A stretch of 40,062 nt of DNA from Candidatus Latescibacterota bacterium (GTDB taxonomy: Bacteria; Latescibacterota; UBA2968): the NCBI GenBank assembly GCA_022821275.1, contig JAJEDY010000026.1, forward strand, positions 1 to 40,062. Reading direction: 5' to 3'. Positions 7,974 through 17,182 of this stretch are shown piece after piece; the stretch's first letter is position 1, and each line of letters starts with the position of its first letter. Below the pieces are notes generated by a model, which searched no databases, had not been told where the DNA came from, and was given only the letters and a program-made list of their open reading frames with translations. The position numbers and the translations under genes were made by a program.

Positions 7974-9750
7974 AAGCGAAGACTGCAAACCTTTAAGTAT
8001 CTCAATGAGAAAATTTGAAGGTTTTCCAAAATTGTCATTAATATCATCACAACCGGATGTATGGCTTTTTCATTTGCCGACGGAAGTCGATTTTGACAAT
8101 AAAATCCCTACAGGATTTTTCGAGCAAGATTTTGTTCGTTTCCAAGAAAAGCTACCAGAAGAAAGCGTGGTTTGTTTTTTGACCCATCCCCATATCGCTT
8201 GCTATGTGATAGAAGAACTTCAGAATATTATCAATTTCAAACTCTGGATTGCTGTTAAACGCAAGCAAGCAATATTGAGACAAGGTGCTTTGCCTGATGA
8301 TCATGTCGCGCTTTTGATTTTTACCAATTACAAAGGTTCTCTACAACATAACAAAACACAAATCGCATATACATATTGTCCTGCCTGTGACAAAACAACA
8401 AAGGACTATGGTGGCAAGAAGCATCTTTACAGCCCCTATGGAACACTGATGTCAGATATTTGGCGCGATATATCTTACGAGAATGATGGAGAACCGAAGG
8501 CGATTCTGAACAGGCTAAAGGATCTGTTTGGACTCGAGCCTCACAAGCAGCTTGTTTATTGTGATGGCAGGGATTTTTTTGAGTTCTCGACTAAAGAGAA
8601 GCGATGTACAACTGGGACAGCAGTTCAAGTGAAACTGCCTCACTCTTCAGATGACGTTCTAAATGATCCCGGTGAGAGCCGTCTGCTCAACGGAGATTGT
8701 ATTGATATTCTCAAAACAATACCCGAAAATTCCGTAGATTTTATTTTTGCAGACCCTCCATATAATATCAAAAAGAAATACGACAGTTGGGATGATGCAC
8801 AGGATATTACTGATTATTTTTCCTGGTGTGATCAATGGATCGCAGAATCGACCAGGATATTGAAACCCGGTCGAACTTTTGCAATGATAAATATCCCGCT
8901 TTGGGTCGTTAGACATTTTTCTTTTGCGAAAAGGATTTTAGATTATCAAGACTGGATAGTCTGGGAAGGATTGAGCTTACCTCTTAGAAAAATCATGCCT
9001 GCACATTACGGGATAATCTGCTTTAGCAAAGGTAAACCAATTGATATTGCCAATCACGAAGAGGAACCCGATTGGGAAATTTTTCAGGAGAGTATGAGCC
9101 TTAAGCCCTGGTATTGTGTTAGGAGTGCTTGCATTAAGAAAAGGAATGCTATCAAAATTACAGATCGACAACCTATTGGCAATTTGTGGTGGGATATTCA
9201 CAGACTGAAACACAATTCAAAAAGGGTTGATCATCCGTGTCAGTTACCGCCCGCGTTGATGAAGCGGCTTATTCATACTTTTACCAGAGAAGGCGACCTT
9301 GTTTTGGATCCGTTCAATGGTGCAGGTACAACAACCTTGACTTCAGAGATGCTTGGAAGGAAATTTATTGGTATTGAACTTTCGGCTACATATCACGCGA
9401 TTGCCAATGAAAGACATCAGGATCTGAGAAAGGGTAAGGATCCATTTGCAAAAAATGGTACAACGCCAAAGGCAAAAAATAGCAGAGTCGCTCGCTTACA
9501 AAAACAGAAATACGAGGTTCCCAAGAAAACACTACAGCTTGAGGTAAAAGAAATTGCGGTCAGACTGGGACGGAGGCCCGACAGAGAGGATATTGTTAAG
9601 TTCAGCAAATATCCCATTCGCTATTTTGACGAATATTTCATTGACTGGGGAGAAGTTTGTAGCGCAGTGGGTGATAAAGGTATGAATGAGATACCTTCCC
9701 CATCTTCATCAAACGCGCGGCAAACTGAACTGTCATTTGGAGCGGTTTGA
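7963..9750 (+). CDS. site-specific DNA methyltransferase, beta-class amino-methyltransferase
   Basis: Modification partner of the preceding endonuclease. In the 595-residue protein the catalytic motif DPPY (264-267, ADPPYNI) comes before the SAM-binding motif DPFNGAGTT (about 449-457), which defines the beta order. DPPY implies methylation of an exocyclic amino group (N6-adenine or N4-cytosine). The roughly 200-residue N-terminal part carries CPAC (139-142) in YTYCPACDKTTKDYGG and resembles the metal-binding/target-recognition half of related enzymes. The C-terminal 120 residues are basic and may aid DNA binding. ATG 7963 has GGAAGGGA about nine bases upstream; an earlier ATG at 7954 abuts that site and is less likely. 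Confidence 0.9.
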   Translation: MAHRSEDCKPLSISMRKFEGFPKLSLISSQPDVWLFHLPTEVDFDNKIPTGFFEQDFVRFQEKLPEESVVCFLTHPHIACYVIEELQNIINFKLWIAVKRKQAILRQGALPDDHVALLIFTNYKGSLQHNKTQIAYTYCPACDKTTKDYGGKKHLYSPYGTLMSDIWRDISYENDGEPKAILNRLKDLFGLEPHKQLVYCDGRDFFEFSTKEKRCTTGTAVQVKLPHSSDDVLNDPGESRLLNGDCIDILKTIPENSVDFIFADPPYNIKKKYDSWDDAQDITDYFSWCDQWIAESTRILKPGRTFAMINIPLWVVRHFSFAKRILDYQDWIVWEGLSLPLRKIMPAHYGIICFSKGKPIDIANHEEEPDWEIFQESMSLKPWYCVRSACIKKRNAIKITDRQPIGNLWWDIHRLKHNSKRVDHPCQLPPALMKRLIHTFTREGDLVLDPFNGAGTTTLTSEMLGRKFIGIELSATYHAIANERHQDLRKGKDPFAKNGTTPKAKNSRVARLQKQKYEVPKKTLQLEVKEIAVRLGRRPDREDIVKFSKYPIRYFDEYFIDWGEVCSAVGDKGMNEIPSPSSSNARQTELSFGAV

Positions 9751-9823
9751 ATTTATCTACAAGTGAATGAATTTTTGGCGGAGTTGTACACCCCTTAGCT
9801 GGTATTGACCAGAGGAGACTATT

Positions 9824-10915
9824 ATGAAGATCACGAGTGTTGATTTGACTCCCGTTGCATCGATGCGTGAGACTGGGCATTTGTCTCGTCACGTTATTAT
9901 TCGCATGCATACGGATGAGGGATTGATTGGTCTGGGAGAGATGTCCGATGTGGGCGATTGGGGTGTTATGTACGATCTCAATGATGTCAAGGGTGCCTAC
10001 GAGTCGTTGCTCGTGGGAAAGGATCCGCTGGCGTGGCGTACGATCACCATTGAAGCGAGGTCTCGGTTCCGAATGGGTGGGGCGATTCGAGCGGGGTTTG
10101 AGATCGGTCTTTTCGATTTGATCGGCAAGATTCAGGGGCAGTCGGTTGCGGGTGTGTTTGGCGGGGCGCTGAGGGATAAGTGGCGCGTGTGTTATCCGAT
10201 TTTCAGGAATTATTCCAGGGAAGATGCCGAGGCGAATATCGCGCGTGTCAATCGCAGGATGAAAGAGGGTCAGGATCTATTTCGGCTGTATCACGGCGGC
10301 AATGTGGCGGCAGATGAGATTTTTTTGGATGGGGTGAAGTCGTCCTGGGGCGATCAGTTTGTGTTGAAGTCTCTCGATTTTAGCGGCGCGCGCAAGTGGA
10401 AACGGGTTGTGCAGGCGCTGGATGTTTTGCTGAGGTACTACAGGCCTTTTCATCTGGAATCTGTTTCTGATCGCAAAGATCTGGAGGGTCAATACGAGGT
10501 GCGCAAGCGCATTGATTTGCCGATTAGCGAGCACGTCAGTTCACTGGATCAGGCCTATCAGTTTGCCCGGCACCGGTATGTCGATATTTTTAATATCAGT
10601 TTGTCGGGGGCGGGTGGGTTCACAAATGCGCTGCATATCGCGCAGGTGGCCGATGCGGCTGGTCTGTCGTGTCTGGTGGGTACAACGCAGGAACTGTCCA
10701 TTGGCGTGGCGGCTCAGGCGACGTTTGGTTCTGTGGTGGAGAATCTCGATTATCCGGGCGATCCAACAGGTGGGTTGCTGTACGAGAGCGATGTGGTTAA
10801 GGAGCGCATACAATACGAGAATGGTTATGTGATTGTACCTGAAGGTCCGGGGTTGGGGATGGAACTGGATGAGGAGAAGGTCGCCGCGATTTCAGAGCCT
10901 TTGAGTTCTGTGTAG
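9824..10915 (+). CDS. enolase-superfamily protein with degenerate catalytic residues
   Basis: Mandelate racemase/muconate lactonizing enzyme family fold: an N-terminal capping domain (MKITSVDLTPVASMR, TDEGLIGLGE) and a TIM barrel. The three metal ligands appear present as Asp185 (LKSLDF), Glu212 (FHLESVS) and Glu236 (PISEHVS). The KxK acid-base motif expected at the end of the second strand is missing: the segment reads FRLYHGGN (153-160), and the later lysine region reads DIFNISLSGAGG. The substrate is therefore unpredictable, and the protein may have an altered reaction or a non-catalytic role. The start has AGAGGAG eight bases upstream. It opens a plus-strand catabolic cluster. Confidence 0.8.
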   Translation: MKITSVDLTPVASMRETGHLSRHVIIRMHTDEGLIGLGEMSDVGDWGVMYDLNDVKGAYESLLVGKDPLAWRTITIEARSRFRMGGAIRAGFEIGLFDLIGKIQGQSVAGVFGGALRDKWRVCYPIFRNYSREDAEANIARVNRRMKEGQDLFRLYHGGNVAADEIFLDGVKSSWGDQFVLKSLDFSGARKWKRVVQALDVLLRYYRPFHLESVSDRKDLEGQYEVRKRIDLPISEHVSSLDQAYQFARHRYVDIFNISLSGAGGFTNALHIAQVADAAGLSCLVGTTQELSIGVAAQATFGSVVENLDYPGDPTGGLLYESDVVKERIQYENGYVIVPEGPGLGMELDEEKVAAISEPLSSV

Positions 10916-10935
10916 CTGTGAGAGGAGAAATCACG

Positions 10936-11769
10936 ATGTCTCAAACAGCGAGCTGGTCCCCTGTTGAAGGTACGGTTGATGAGATTCTCGCGCAGGTTCC
11001 GCGGCCGTTTGATGCGATGATGGCGAGCGAGATTCCCGCTGTTATCGTGCGTTGCGCGTTTCCATCGGATCACTGTGCGAAACTTATTGAGCGGTTCTAT
11101 GAACGCGGTTTGCTCTACGATCCGCGCAAGGTGGGTGATGGCAGTCCTCGGCGGGTTGATATCGGTACGAGTCTGGGTCACCACGGGAATGATCCAGATG
11201 CCTTTTACGAACATTCTCGTCAGACGCACGATCTTTTTTCATATTTGTTTGATGGGTATGAGGATCCCGTGAAGACGATTTATGACGCGCTTGCCAGAAT
11301 GCTTCCGGATAAGCGGGTTATGACGGCTCGGAGCGTTGATGGGCGTCTTTATGGTCCCTCTATTTTTAGAACTTATCACGAGGGCGTGGGGCATTATCCG
11401 CATTACGATTCCGTGTCCAAGCGGTCCAAACGCTATAATTTCACGGTTTCCCGGTTCAGGCATCAGTTTGCGGGTGTGCTTTGTTTTCAGAATAGCGAGG
11501 ATCGGGGCGATAGCGGTGAGGGGATCCTTTACAGGGCACCTATGTCGCCCGAGTTTCAACGCCCCCTTGAAGAGAGGCGGTTTCGCGAATTCGCGGAGGA
11601 GGAGGGGATTGAGCGCGTGCAGATCAGTCTGGAGCCGGGGGATCTTTACTTTTTTTATTCTGAGACGATTCACGAAGTTCCTTTTGTCGTTGGCTCTCAA
11701 CCCCGCGTTGTGCTGGCGTCGTTTATCGGCATGTCTGAGGACGATCCCGAGGTTTATTTGTGGTCTTAG
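10936..11769 (+). CDS. 2OG-Fe(II) dioxygenase-like protein
   Basis: A 277-residue cytosolic protein with a probable double-stranded beta-helix oxygenase core. The facial triad is visible as His-x-Asp in GHYPHYDSV, a distal His in SETIHEVPF and an Arg for 2-oxoglutarate in QPRVVLASFIG. LEPGDLYFF is the loop that typically precedes the distal His. Such enzymes hydroxylate small molecules or proteins; the substrate cannot be read from sequence. ATG 10936 is preceded by AGAGGAG; the in-frame GTG at 10918 overlaps that site. It follows the enolase-superfamily gene by 20 bases and precedes an Ldh_2 dehydrogenase, suggesting one pathway. Confidence 0.7.
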   Translation: MSQTASWSPVEGTVDEILAQVPRPFDAMMASEIPAVIVRCAFPSDHCAKLIERFYERGLLYDPRKVGDGSPRRVDIGTSLGHHGNDPDAFYEHSRQTHDLFSYLFDGYEDPVKTIYDALARMLPDKRVMTARSVDGRLYGPSIFRTYHEGVGHYPHYDSVSKRSKRYNFTVSRFRHQFAGVLCFQNSEDRGDSGEGILYRAPMSPEFQRPLEERRFREFAEEEGIERVQISLEPGDLYFFYSETIHEVPFVVGSQPRVVLASFIGMSEDDPEVYLWS

Positions 11770-11806
11770 AGGTCGTTCTTTCACTTTTTACTTTTGGATT
11801 ATTCCT

Positions 11807-12808
11807 ATGAATCAACCTCCCGAATCATTTGTTCAGGTCCAGGAAGATCGCCTTCTGGATTTTGCCACAGCTTGTTTTGAAAAGGCCGGGCTTGAGACCG
11901 ATCACGCGCGGGTTATCAGCCGCCTGCTGGTCAATAGCGATCTGCGAGGTGTTCGCAGCCACGGTACGCGCACGGTTAATGGCTATTGCAAAAGTTTTGA
12001 AAATGGGAGTCTCAATCCGCGTCCCAATGTGCGGGTGATCGGGGAGACGCCGACGTGTGCTGTTATTGATGGGGATGGGACGGTGGGGTATCTCCCGATG
12101 GTGCGCGCGGCAGAGCACGCGATTCGCAAAGCGGGAGAGGTGGGTATGGGTATGGGGCTGGCGCGGCATGTGGGGCATATTGGTTCGGCGGGTCATTATG
12201 CGAGGATGTGTTCCGAGGCGGGGTGTATTGGTTTTTGCGTGCAGGGCAGGCAGCAGGGCAATGCAAAGAGGGATGGGAGGGGACCGCTGCTCGGCTATTT
12301 TGGCAATCCGCCAATATGTTTTGCGATTCCCTCTGGGGATGAGCCTCCGATTGTTCTGGATGCGGCGACCTGTATTTTGGCCGATTACCAGCGGGGTCCG
12401 GAGTATGAGGCTTTGTTCGAGATGATTCCGGCGGCGTTTTTTAAGAGTATTGGGTACACGGCTGTGGCTTCGATTATGGGGGGTGGATTGGCGGGTGCCA
12501 GTCTGCCGTCTTCTCATGAGATGAAGGAAAAATGGCCTTCGTCAGGTGCGGGTGGTTGTGTTCTTGCGATCCGCGTTGATCAGGCGGTTTCCGAGGAGGT
12601 TTTCCGGGCTGAGTCAGATCACATGGTGAGAACGGTGCGCGAGACGTACGAGCCGATGCCGGGACATGACCGCGCACTGCTGCCGGGTGCGATTGAAGAA
12701 GAGCGCATGGCACTCCACCGGGTCGAGGGTATTCGCTATGGCGAAATGGAACAGGAAAACGCACGCGAGGTTGGCGCGCGCCTGGGGGTGCCGCTGCCCT
12801 GGGATTGA
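11807..12808 (+). CDS. Ldh_2 family NAD(P)-dependent oxidoreductase
   Basis: A 333-residue member of the malate/L-lactate/ureidoglycolate dehydrogenase family (Ldh_2, AllD/YlbC type), distinct from classical Rossmann LDH. Family features are LRGVRSHGTRTV near residue 50, the glycine-rich GMGMGLARHVGHIGSAGHYA with conserved histidines, and the C-terminal EEERMALHRVEGI. These enzymes oxidise 2-hydroxy acids to 2-oxo acids in the cytosol. The true start is ATG 11807 (MNQPPESF); the longer frame upstream is a shadow of the preceding oxygenase gene. It is the last gene before a strong terminator. Confidence 0.88.
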   Translation: MNQPPESFVQVQEDRLLDFATACFEKAGLETDHARVISRLLVNSDLRGVRSHGTRTVNGYCKSFENGSLNPRPNVRVIGETPTCAVIDGDGTVGYLPMVRAAEHAIRKAGEVGMGMGLARHVGHIGSAGHYARMCSEAGCIGFCVQGRQQGNAKRDGRGPLLGYFGNPPICFAIPSGDEPPIVLDAATCILADYQRGPEYEALFEMIPAAFFKSIGYTAVASIMGGGLAGASLPSSHEMKEKWPSSGAGGCVLAIRVDQAVSEEVFRAESDHMVRTVRETYEPMPGHDRALLPGAIEEERMALHRVEGIRYGEMEQENAREVGARLGVPLPWD

Positions 12809-12826
12809 TGAAAAAGAGGTCGTGGT

Positions 12827-12885
12827 AAAGCCCTATAGCGCATTGCTCTGGGGCTTTTTTTATTTGGCTTTTTAAATAAAAAGCC
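12827..12885 (+). terminator. Rho-independent terminator plus second hairpin
   Basis: AAAGCCC (12827-12833) pairs with GGGCTTT (12851-12857) and runs into a T tract, closing the first half of the catabolic cluster. A second perfect hairpin follows: GGCTTTTT (12866-12873), loop AAAT, AAAAAGCC (12878-12885). Confidence 0.85.
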
Positions 12886-12984
12886 GAATCATACACATTG
12901 ACATTGAGAGAATCACAACTTATTTTGGCATTCAACGCACTATGGGTTATCAAGTGTATCTAACTTCACAAATTGGAGGCTAAC

Positions 12985-13968
12985 ATGTATATCGGAACAC
13001 AGGTGGGTTGTCGGAACGACACGGATATCGAGGTTCTCGCGCAACTCGGGGTGTTTAATGTCGATCAGACGCCGGAGGGACCCTGGGCGGAGTGGACTGC
13101 CGATGTGATTAAGTCCATGCGCGATCGGTATGATAAATACGGTATTAATCTCGAGATGATTCACATTCCGTTGGGTTCCAGCAATGCTTTCCAAAACGAA
13201 GCTGGCGCGATTTTCCTGGGTCCAAGCGATGAACGTGACCGGGCCATTGAGCGGATGTGCGAGACGGTTAGAATGGCGGCGGAGGCGGGGTTGCGAGGAC
13301 TCAATTACAATATCACGATTTTGGGGCATATGCGGACAGAGCCGCGATACGGGCGCGGGGGCGCGAGGCTGTCGTCGTTTGAGTACGATAAATTGGATCA
13401 GTCTCTGGGCGAGTTTGAAGGCGGTGCTGCGGATGAAGACGAGATGTGGGCACGGATCGATCACTGGCTGCAGAATATTATGCCCGTGGCGGAGGAGTAC
13501 AAGATCCAGATGGCGTGTCATCCTTCGGATCCTGGCATTGGATATGGCACGACGTATCGGGGGGTCGCGCGCGTGCTCGGTATGGTGGATGGGTTTAAGA
13601 AGTTTATCGATCTGTACGATAGCCCGTACAATGGGTTGAATTTCTGCCTGGGCTGTATGTCCGAGAGCCTGGAAGATCCCAGTGCGGACGCCTATGATGT
13701 GATCCGTTATTTTGGAGAGCGCAAGAAGATTTTCAATGTGCATTTCCGCAATATTAAGGGCGGTCTTCGCAATTTTGTCGAGGTGTTTCCCGATGAGGGC
13801 GATGTGGATATGCTCAAGGCTTTGCGGACGTTCAAAGAAGTTGGCTACGAATATATGATTATGCCCGATCACGTTCCGGGTATTTCTGGTCCCGAATCCA
13901 GACAGGTGGGTTTTGCGTACACGTATGGGTATATCCACGCGCTGCTGCAAGCGGTGAATGAGGAATAA
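12985..13968 (+). CDS. mannonate dehydratase-like (UxuA family) protein
   Basis: A 327-residue TIM-barrel protein resembling D-mannonate dehydratase (UxuA), which converts mannonate to 2-keto-3-deoxygluconate in hexuronate breakdown. Likely metal/catalytic segments are MACHPSDPGIGYG (Cys and His of the UxuA-type site), NFCLGCMSES, NVHFRNIKGG (His-x-Arg) and MPDHVPGI (Asp-His). It is shorter than E. coli UxuA (about 394 residues) but similar to compact bacterial forms. ATG 12985 has a perfect GGAGG; TTG 12973 overlaps it and is rejected. Between enolase-superfamily acid-sugar enzymes and a membrane protein, it supports a sugar-acid catabolic role. Confidence 0.82.
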   Translation: MYIGTQVGCRNDTDIEVLAQLGVFNVDQTPEGPWAEWTADVIKSMRDRYDKYGINLEMIHIPLGSSNAFQNEAGAIFLGPSDERDRAIERMCETVRMAAEAGLRGLNYNITILGHMRTEPRYGRGGARLSSFEYDKLDQSLGEFEGGAADEDEMWARIDHWLQNIMPVAEEYKIQMACHPSDPGIGYGTTYRGVARVLGMVDGFKKFIDLYDSPYNGLNFCLGCMSESLEDPSADAYDVIRYFGERKKIFNVHFRNIKGGLRNFVEVFPDEGDVDMLKALRTFKEVGYEYMIMPDHVPGISGPESRQVGFAYTYGYIHALLQAVNEE

Positions 13969-13977
13969 ATAATTGTA

Positions 13978-14001
13978 GGGGACGACCCCCGTGCCGTCCC
14001 C
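13978..14001 (+). repeat. GGGGACG...CGTCCCC palindromic spacer repeat
   Basis: GGGGACG (13978-13984) and CGTCCCC (13995-14001) flank ACCCCCGTGC, followed by C-rich CCCCAGTCC-like sequence to 14036. The GTAGGGG(A)CGACCCCCGTG form resembles a dispersed palindrome common in environmental genomes. It lies between the dehydratase-like gene and the transporter gene, and could act as an mRNA stem. Confidence 0.55.
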
Positions 14002-14041
14002 AGCAGCCCCCAGTCCTCAACCCCCAGCCCCTTTTTATTTT

Positions 14042-16048
14042 ATGTCTGCATCTCCAGAACCACGCCTTTCCAAATCGGAGACCTCCGAAGGGTCTTCCGT
14101 TATTACCAAACGATCCCTCCTGATTGGGCTGGGTATGGCTGTGCTCATGCCCCTGTGGCCGACCTATACCAGTTTTGTGGTGAATTCAACGCGGGCTGAT
14201 CATTCGCATCTTTCGATGGCGATGCTCATTCCTTTTGTGGGGCTTCTGATTCTGAATGCCTTTCTCGAGCGGCGCGGTATCGGGTTCTCTCCCACGGAAT
14301 TGCTCACGGTTTGCTGTATCGGTTTTGTCGCATCGACTATGCAGGGCGAGTGGCTCACGGTGTGGTTTTTGCAGATGCTGACGATGCCGGCGTATTACGC
14401 ATCGCCAGAGAACCGGTTTGACGAGCTTCTTTTGCCGTATATGCCGAGTTGGACGACGATTACCAATCGCGATGCGGTGCGCGGGTTTTACGAGGGACAG
14501 GTGCCCGGTGCAGCGTTCCCGTGGGGCGAGTGGTTTTCGGTGCTTTTCTGGTGGGGTGCGCTGATTGCGAGTATTTTGACGATTCATCTGTGTCTCAGCG
14601 TTTTGCTGCGGAAACAGTGGATGGAATACGAGCGGCTGTCTTTTCCGGTCGCTACCGCGCTGCTGGAACTCACGGGTGTTTCGGGTACAACGGGTACGCT
14701 GAGAACGCTTGTGCGCAATCGCCTGTTTCAATGGGGATTTGGCCTTACGTTTGCCATTATTGCGTGGAATGTGTTTACGTGGTTCACGGTCAATTTGCCG
14801 ATGTTTCCTTTTCTGGCGGGGCGATATGGGCGGCATGTGATTTCGGTTGCGCCGGGTTTTCCGAGTATTGTGACGACGTTTGTGTTGCTCACGTTTTGTC
14901 TGGGGTATTTTACCAAGCTGGAGGTGCTTTTCAGTCTGTGGTTTTTCCATGTGGTTCAGATTTGTGTGGTGGGGGTGTTCAATCGCTTTGGCCTGGATTT
15001 GGGTCCGAACGATCCGTGGAGTTCGAGCCATCCGGCGATTGGCTGGATGACATTTGGGGGGATGGCCGTTTTTGTCGGGTGGGGATTCTGGATTGCGCGG
15101 TCTCATTTTCGAGATGTGTTTCGCAAGGCGTTTTTGCGCGATGAGCGCGTGGATGATTCCGAAGAGCTTATGTCCTATCGCACGGCTGTCTGGCTTTTGT
15201 TGGTGTGTTGCGGTTTCGTGTTTCTCTGGCTCTGGCGCGCTGGCATGGGGCCGGAGACGATTCTCGCCTGGTCGTTTGCGATGCTCGTTTTGTTTGTGGG
15301 GATGTCCCGCATTGTGGTGGAGAGCGGTCTGGTCTATCTTCGGGTGCCTCTCACGGCGCCGGGGTTTACATGGCATGCCGTCGGTGTGGGGAATATGGGG
15401 CCTGCTGGCGCTTCTATTTTGACGCTTACGATGAGTCTTGTGGCGGATGGGAAGACGTTTGCGACAACGCAGATGGCGCACATTCCGCGGTTGAGTATGG
15501 CGATGGCAAAGCGCAGCCGCAAGTCCGTGGCGCCGACTGTGCTCTTCGGTTGTTTGCTCGGTGCGGCGGTGGTTATCATATTCGTCATCTATCAGGGGTA
15601 TTACGGTATTGGCAGTGCCAATTTTGGGCGGACGACATTTAAGGGTATTGGATCTCTCAATGGGGCGGGTTTTAGCCGTCTGGCTGTGTCCCGAATTCAG
15701 GGCGATTTGCTGTTTACGGACTGGAATCGCTTTTTGTTTATGGGTATTGGCGGCATTTTTACGGCTACACTCTACTTTTTGCGGTATCGCTTTCCGGGTT
15801 TTCCGATCCATCCCATTGGTTTTACGATCTGTGGCATGGTCGAGATGCAGGATAATTCTTTTAGTATTTTCCTGATGTGGGGCGTGAAGACGATTATTAT
15901 GAAGTTGGGCGGTTTGGAGCGCTATCGGCACTATGCGCCCTTTTTCTTGGGTATGATTATGGGCTATATCGCGGGTGTTTTTCTGGGCGTGTTTGTCGAT
16001 GTTTTCTGGTTTCCCGGAGAGGGGCACGAGATTCATTGCGATCCATGA
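14042..16048 (+). CDS. polytopic membrane protein, DUF6785/DUF6784-like (OPT-like)
   Basis: A 668-residue inner-membrane protein with roughly 12 to 15 hydrophobic segments from about residue 25 (SLLIGLGMAVLMPLWPTYTS) to the C-terminus (FFLGMIMGYIAGVFLGVFVDV). It resembles the oligopeptide-transporter-like DUF6785/DUF6784 proteins often found beside sugar and enolase-superfamily enzymes. By context it may import a sugar acid or related compound, but the transported molecule is unknown. The upstream frame from 13991 reads through the C-rich repeat (proline-rich), so ATG 14042 (MSASPEPRLSKSE) is preferred. A large antisense open frame over the gene is a base-composition artefact. Confidence 0.75.
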   Translation: MSASPEPRLSKSETSEGSSVITKRSLLIGLGMAVLMPLWPTYTSFVVNSTRADHSHLSMAMLIPFVGLLILNAFLERRGIGFSPTELLTVCCIGFVASTMQGEWLTVWFLQMLTMPAYYASPENRFDELLLPYMPSWTTITNRDAVRGFYEGQVPGAAFPWGEWFSVLFWWGALIASILTIHLCLSVLLRKQWMEYERLSFPVATALLELTGVSGTTGTLRTLVRNRLFQWGFGLTFAIIAWNVFTWFTVNLPMFPFLAGRYGRHVISVAPGFPSIVTTFVLLTFCLGYFTKLEVLFSLWFFHVVQICVVGVFNRFGLDLGPNDPWSSSHPAIGWMTFGGMAVFVGWGFWIARSHFRDVFRKAFLRDERVDDSEELMSYRTAVWLLLVCCGFVFLWLWRAGMGPETILAWSFAMLVLFVGMSRIVVESGLVYLRVPLTAPGFTWHAVGVGNMGPAGASILTLTMSLVADGKTFATTQMAHIPRLSMAMAKRSRKSVAPTVLFGCLLGAAVVIIFVIYQGYYGIGSANFGRTTFKGIGSLNGAGFSRLAVSRIQGDLLFTDWNRFLFMGIGGIFTATLYFLRYRFPGFPIHPIGFTICGMVEMQDNSFSIFLMWGVKTIIMKLGGLERYRHYAPFFLGMIMGYIAGVFLGVFVDVFWFPGEGHEIHCDP

Positions 16049-16063
16049 TCGCGGGGTGATGTT

Positions 16064-17182
16064 ATGAAGATTACGGATGTCAAGACCTATACTGCGGGAC
16101 AGGATGGCAGAAATTTTTTGTTTTGCAGGGTGTTTACGGATGAGGGAATCTACGGCGTGGGAGAGGCGACCGCATGGCCGAGTATTCAGACGGAGATTCA
16201 CCACAAGGCGAGTTTGATTATCGGTGAGGATCCCTTTAATATCGAGCGGTTGTGGAGCAAGATGTTTTTACAGACCCACGGGATGTCGGGCATTGTGGGC
16301 GCGGGTGCGATTTCGGCGATTGAGATGGCGCTGTGGGATATTAAGGGGAAGGCGTTTAATATGCCGGTCTGGCAATTGCTGGGTGGTCGCATGCGCGAGC
16401 GGTTGCGGGTGTACACGCACGCGAATACGGCTGAGCGTGCCAGAGAGCTTGTCGATCAGGGCTTTACTGGTCTCAAGATGGGGGGGATTGAGCACTGTAT
16501 CCGCGATATTACGGCGATTCGCAATGAGGTGGGAGACGATATCGATATTATGGTCGATTTGCACGGTATGCCGTGGATGACGACGCGCGATGCGATTTCT
16601 ATGGGGCGCAGGCTTGAGGAGTTCGGGGTGTTTTTTTACGAGGAACCGGTTGCGCCCGAGAATGTGGAGGCGCTTGCGCGCGTGTCCGATGCGATTAATA
16701 TCCCCCTCGCTGCCGGAGAACGTCTCGCCTATATCTATGGTGCGCGCGAGCTTATTGAGCGCGAGATCGTGGATGTTATCCAGCCGGATGCGGGTCGATT
16801 CGGAGGTCTGGCTCAGATGAAGAAGCTCGCGGGTATGGCCGAGGCACACTATATCCAGTTTGCGCCGCACGATGGGTCGCTGGGTCCGGTGGGGGAGATC
16901 GCGTCTATCCATCTGTGTGCGACGCTGCCAAATTTTTTGATCTGGGAGCATCGAACGGGCGATGTTCAGGCGCGGTATGAGGTGATGGCTCCGCAACCCG
17001 AAGTGGTCGATAGTTATATCGCGATTCCCGAAGGTCCAGGCCTGGGTGTTGATCTGGTGGATGAAGAGATCGAGAGGTATGCGTGTGAACTGCTGGGCGG
17101 GCGTTCGTCCTATGCGGAGGACGATACGTACGATAAACAGTACGTATATGCGCGATTTCCTCGAAAGCCGTGGTTGGGATAG
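16064..17182 (+). CDS. enolase-superfamily acid-sugar dehydratase (mandelate racemase family)
   Basis: A 372-residue protein with complete-looking active-site residues: Lys138 (GLKMGG), Asp165 and His167 (MVDLHG), Glu193/Glu194 (FYEEP), Glu219 (AAGERL), Asp in DVIQPDAGRFGG, His269 (FAPHDG) and a C-terminal WEHR. Asp-x-His at the third strand and the Asp/His pair are typical of galactonate/gluconate-type dehydratases, which make 2-keto-3-deoxy sugar acids. The specific substrate cannot be assigned. It starts 15 bases after the membrane-protein gene with GGGGTGATGTT upstream, suggesting co-transcription with it. Its last 73 bases overlap an antisense ORF. Confidence 0.87.
   Translation: MKITDVKTYTAGQDGRNFLFCRVFTDEGIYGVGEATAWPSIQTEIHHKASLIIGEDPFNIERLWSKMFLQTHGMSGIVGAGAISAIEMALWDIKGKAFNMPVWQLLGGRMRERLRVYTHANTAERARELVDQGFTGLKMGGIEHCIRDITAIRNEVGDDIDIMVDLHGMPWMTTRDAISMGRRLEEFGVFFYEEPVAPENVEALARVSDAINIPLAAGERLAYIYGARELIEREIVDVIQPDAGRFGGLAQMKKLAGMAEAHYIQFAPHDGSLGPVGEIASIHLCATLPNFLIWEHRTGDVQARYEVMAPQPEVVDSYIAIPEGPGLGVDLVDEEIERYACELLGGRSSYAEDDTYDKQYVYARFPRKPWLG

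Noticed and set aside
14186-16204. 672-codon open frame on the minus strand over the membrane protein
   Set aside because: Composition is dominated by Arg, His, Lys, Asn and Pro with no recognisable motif; it mirrors the hydrophobic codons of the opposite gene.
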